From contig JAWWBG010000034.1 in NCBI GenBank assembly GCA_033721095.1, positions 1 to 16,577 of the forward strand: DNA of 16,577 nucleotides. Direction: 5' to 3'. The notes below the pieces were generated by a model. It was not told where the DNA came from and searched no databases. It saw only the letters and a program-made list of their open reading frames with translations. The translations under genes and the position numbers were made by a program. The stretch is from JAWWBG01 sp033721095 (GTDB lineage: Bacteria; Actinomycetota; Nitriliruptoria; Nitriliruptorales; Nitriliruptoraceae). This document shows positions 15,272 to 16,577 of the stretch, one piece after another (the first letter of the stretch is position 1; each line of letters begins with the position of its first letter).

Positions 15272-15283
15272 ACCGTTCGACTC

Positions 15284-15799
15284 GTGTCTGCGCCTGCTGC
15301 TCGTCCGGAGCCCAGCAACGTCCGCCCGCTCGCCGCGGCGGCCACCCGCTCCTGCTCAAGGCCCGGGTGTCCCTCCCCTGCGACCGCTACGGCATTCCTG
15401 GACTACCCCGGACGCTCGGTCATGCTCACGCCGCTGACCGAGACCCCCGAGGAACACGCATACGACCTGTGCGTGTCGCATGCGACGAAAACGTCGCCTC
15501 CTCGGGGGTGGCTCCTGCAGGACCGCCGGCCGGACCTTCAGCCCACCGGCCAGCCGGTCGACCCGGAGTTCCTCGCGAGCGCCGACACCGTCGCCGTGCT
15601 GGCGCGAGCGCTGCGAGCGGTGCCGGACGGCGCCGACGGCCTGGCCTCCTTGTCGAGGGTCCTCGATCCGATCGAGGAGGTCGGCGCCGCCCTTGACGGT
15701 GCTGTCGACGGAGTTGACTGGGACGTCGAGACGACCGCCACGAGCAGCGCTGCCACGGACGCGGACGCTGAGCAGGAGCAGGCCGCCCTCGAGTGGTGA
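15284..15799 (+). CDS. DUF3499 family protein with a possible zinc site
   Basis: This product of about 171 residues carries the DUF3499 core: RSCSRPGC (22-29), an aromatic strand region, YDLCVSHA (60-67) and PPRGW (72-76). C24, C29, C63 and H66 are spaced as a plausible zinc knuckle. An acidic, Ala-rich tail (about 138-171) ends the protein. The function is unknown; the gene is commonly found beside whiB and manB in actinobacteria. The start is uncertain. GTG 15284 would be leaderless from the TACCGT box, whereas ATG 15263 would add seven residues that use codons with A or T in third position, unlike the rest, and would lie inside the palindrome. Neither has a Shine-Dalgarno. It is followed after 67 bases by the phosphomannomutase gene. 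Confidence 0.8.
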   Translation: MSAPAARPEPSNVRPLAAAATRSCSRPGCPSPATATAFLDYPGRSVMLTPLTETPEEHAYDLCVSHATKTSPPRGWLLQDRRPDLQPTGQPVDPEFLASADTVAVLARALRAVPDGADGLASLSRVLDPIEEVGAALDGAVDGVDWDVETTATSSAATDADAEQEQAALEW

Positions 15800-15833
15800 C
15801 GTGCCCGTCAACGGATGCCACGACGGCTGCCGA

Positions 15834-15839
15834 TAGGTT
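15834..15839 (+). promoter_or_regulatory. -10-like box before the phosphomannomutase gene
   Basis: TAGGTT fits TANNNT and lies 27 bases before the GTG start. GGAG (15859-15862), 4 bases before the start codon, is a short-spaced ribosome binding site. No -35 is seen, so co-transcription with the DUF3499 gene is equally possible. Confidence 0.35.
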
Positions 15840-15866
15840 CCCGAACGCTGCCAGTGGCGGAGTGAC

Positions 15867-16577
15867 GTGCCCACCGACCTCGAAACCCTCCACGCCGTCT
15901 TCAAGGCCTATGACGTGCGTGGCCTCGTCGACGACCAGCTCGATGCTGAGCTCGCACGCCTGATCGGCGCCGCGGCTGCGCGCGTCCTGACAGATGGCGA
16001 CAGCCAGCCGTTCGTGGTCGGACACGACATGCGGCCGTCTGCCGACGTGCTGGTTCCGGCCTTCGTCGATGGCGTCACCAGCCAGGGTGTTGACGTCCGG
16101 GTGATGGGTCTGACGTCCACGGACGGTCTCTACTTCGCCTCGGGAGTCCTCGACGCGCCGGGAGCGATGTGGACCGCCAGCCACAATCCCGCCGAGTACA
16201 ACGGTCTCAAGGTGTGCCGTGCCGGTGCGGCTCCCGTGTCCATCGACAGCGGGCTCGGCGACATCCGGGATCTCGTTGCGGCGGGACCGCTCCCGTCGGC
16301 GCGGACTCGGGGATCCGTCGAGTCGGTTGATCTGCTCGCGGACTTTGCCGAGCACGTCCGGTCCTTCATTGCCGTCGACGCCTTGACCGACATCGAGATC
16401 GCGATCGACGCCGGAAACGGGATGGCGGGTCACGTCGTCCCGATCGTGTTCGAGGGCCTTCCCGTCCGCGTGGACCCGCTCTTCTTCGAGCTCGACGGGA
16501 ACTTCCCGAACCATCCGGCCGACCCCATCCAGCCGGAAAACCTGGTTGCACTGCAGGAGCGCGTGGTCGCTCGGGGC
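15867..16577 (+). CDS. manB: Phosphomannomutase / phosphoglucomutase, N-terminal part (runs off window)
   Basis: Only the first 237 residues are present, starting at GTG 15867 and open to the right edge. The sequence fits the alpha-D-phosphohexomutase family: FKAYDVRGL (12-20), VVGHDMRPS (50-58) and the catalytic phosphoserine loop TASHNPAEYNGLK (103-115, S105 being the phosphorylated serine). AIDAGNGMAG begins the second domain, and FPNHPADPIQPENL the approach to the metal site. The DGDxDR metal loop and C-terminal domain lie outside. The enzyme interconverts mannose-6-P and mannose-1-P, feeding GDP-mannose for mannosylated lipids and glycans. Synteny with whiB, fbiAB and the DUF3499 gene matches manB of mycobacteria; a phosphoglucomutase activity cannot be excluded. 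Confidence 0.9.
   Translation, partial: MPTDLETLHAVFKAYDVRGLVDDQLDAELARLIGAAAARVLTDGDSQPFVVGHDMRPSADVLVPAFVDGVTSQGVDVRVMGLTSTDGLYFASGVLDAPGAMWTASHNPAEYNGLKVCRAGAAPVSIDSGLGDIRDLVAAGPLPSARTRGSVESVDLLADFAEHVRSFIAVDALTDIEIAIDAGNGMAGHVVPIVFEGLPVRVDPLFFELDGNFPNHPADPIQPENLVALQERVVARG

Noticed and set aside
15185..15283. N-terminal extension of the DUF3499 protein from TTG 15185
   Set aside because: It would translate two hairpins and the AT-rich palindrome. Its codon use is unlike the rest, and the family core begins much later.
1..16577. tRNA, rRNA, CRISPR array, insertion sequence or prophage
   Set aside because: Reading both strands showed no cloverleaf or CCA-ended element, no regularly spaced repeats, no transposase or integrase motif, and no long terminal inverted repeats.

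Overview
The window is a GC-rich, densely packed stretch of an actinobacterial chromosome. The main evidence is a WhiB-type iron-sulfur regulator (a family confined to Actinobacteria and their phages), a fused CofG-CofH enzyme of the FbiC type, a fused CofE-nitroreductase of the FbiB type, an LAXTG-type (class E sortase) cell-wall anchor, and DUF3105, DUF5719 and DUF3499 proteins. Gene order resembles the Mycobacterium block wbbL1 / fbiA-fbiB / whiB2 / manB, but several proteins are unusual, so a deep-branching, little-studied actinobacterium is likely. The genus cannot be read from the sequence.

Layout. (1) 1-1183, plus strand: the tail of an unidentified gene, overlapping by ATGA a WbbL-like family 2 glycosyltransferase. 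(2) 1190-4434, minus strand: fbiA, then fbiB overlapping by GTGA, then a terminator-like hairpin and a single-pass DUF3105 membrane protein that converges on the glycosyltransferase. (3) 4435-4565: divergent control region with an 18-bp inverted repeat matching at 17 of 18 positions; each arm carries a TAGGCT -10-like hexamer pointing outward. (4) 4566-9710, plus strand: fbiC, a small secreted protein with an LAATG sorting signal overlapping it by ATGA, and a large coiled-coil protein ending in a UvrC-like helix-hairpin-helix pair. (5) 9711-10317: a good sigma-70-type promoter, whiB, and a hairpin terminator. (6) 10318-15161: a 1018-residue membrane glycosyltransferase fusion overlapping by ATGA a secreted DUF5719 protein. 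(7) 15162-15283: terminator hairpin, GNRA-loop hairpin and an AT-rich 20-bp palindrome. (8) 15284-end: a DUF3499 protein with a possible zinc site, and the first 237 residues of a phosphomannomutase running off the window.

How it fits together: FbiA, FbiB and FbiC supply most of coenzyme F420 synthesis (the FbiD/CofC guanylyltransferase is not in the window). The glycosyltransferases, phosphomannomutase, DUF5719 protein and sortase substrate point to envelope building. WhiB is a plausible redox-sensing regulator of growth and division beside them.

No tRNA, rRNA, insertion sequence, phage gene or CRISPR array was seen. The least familiar elements are the LAXTG mini-protein coupled to fbiC, the coiled-coil/acidic/HhH protein, the symmetric fbiA-fbiC control region, and the AT-rich palindrome before the DUF3499 gene.
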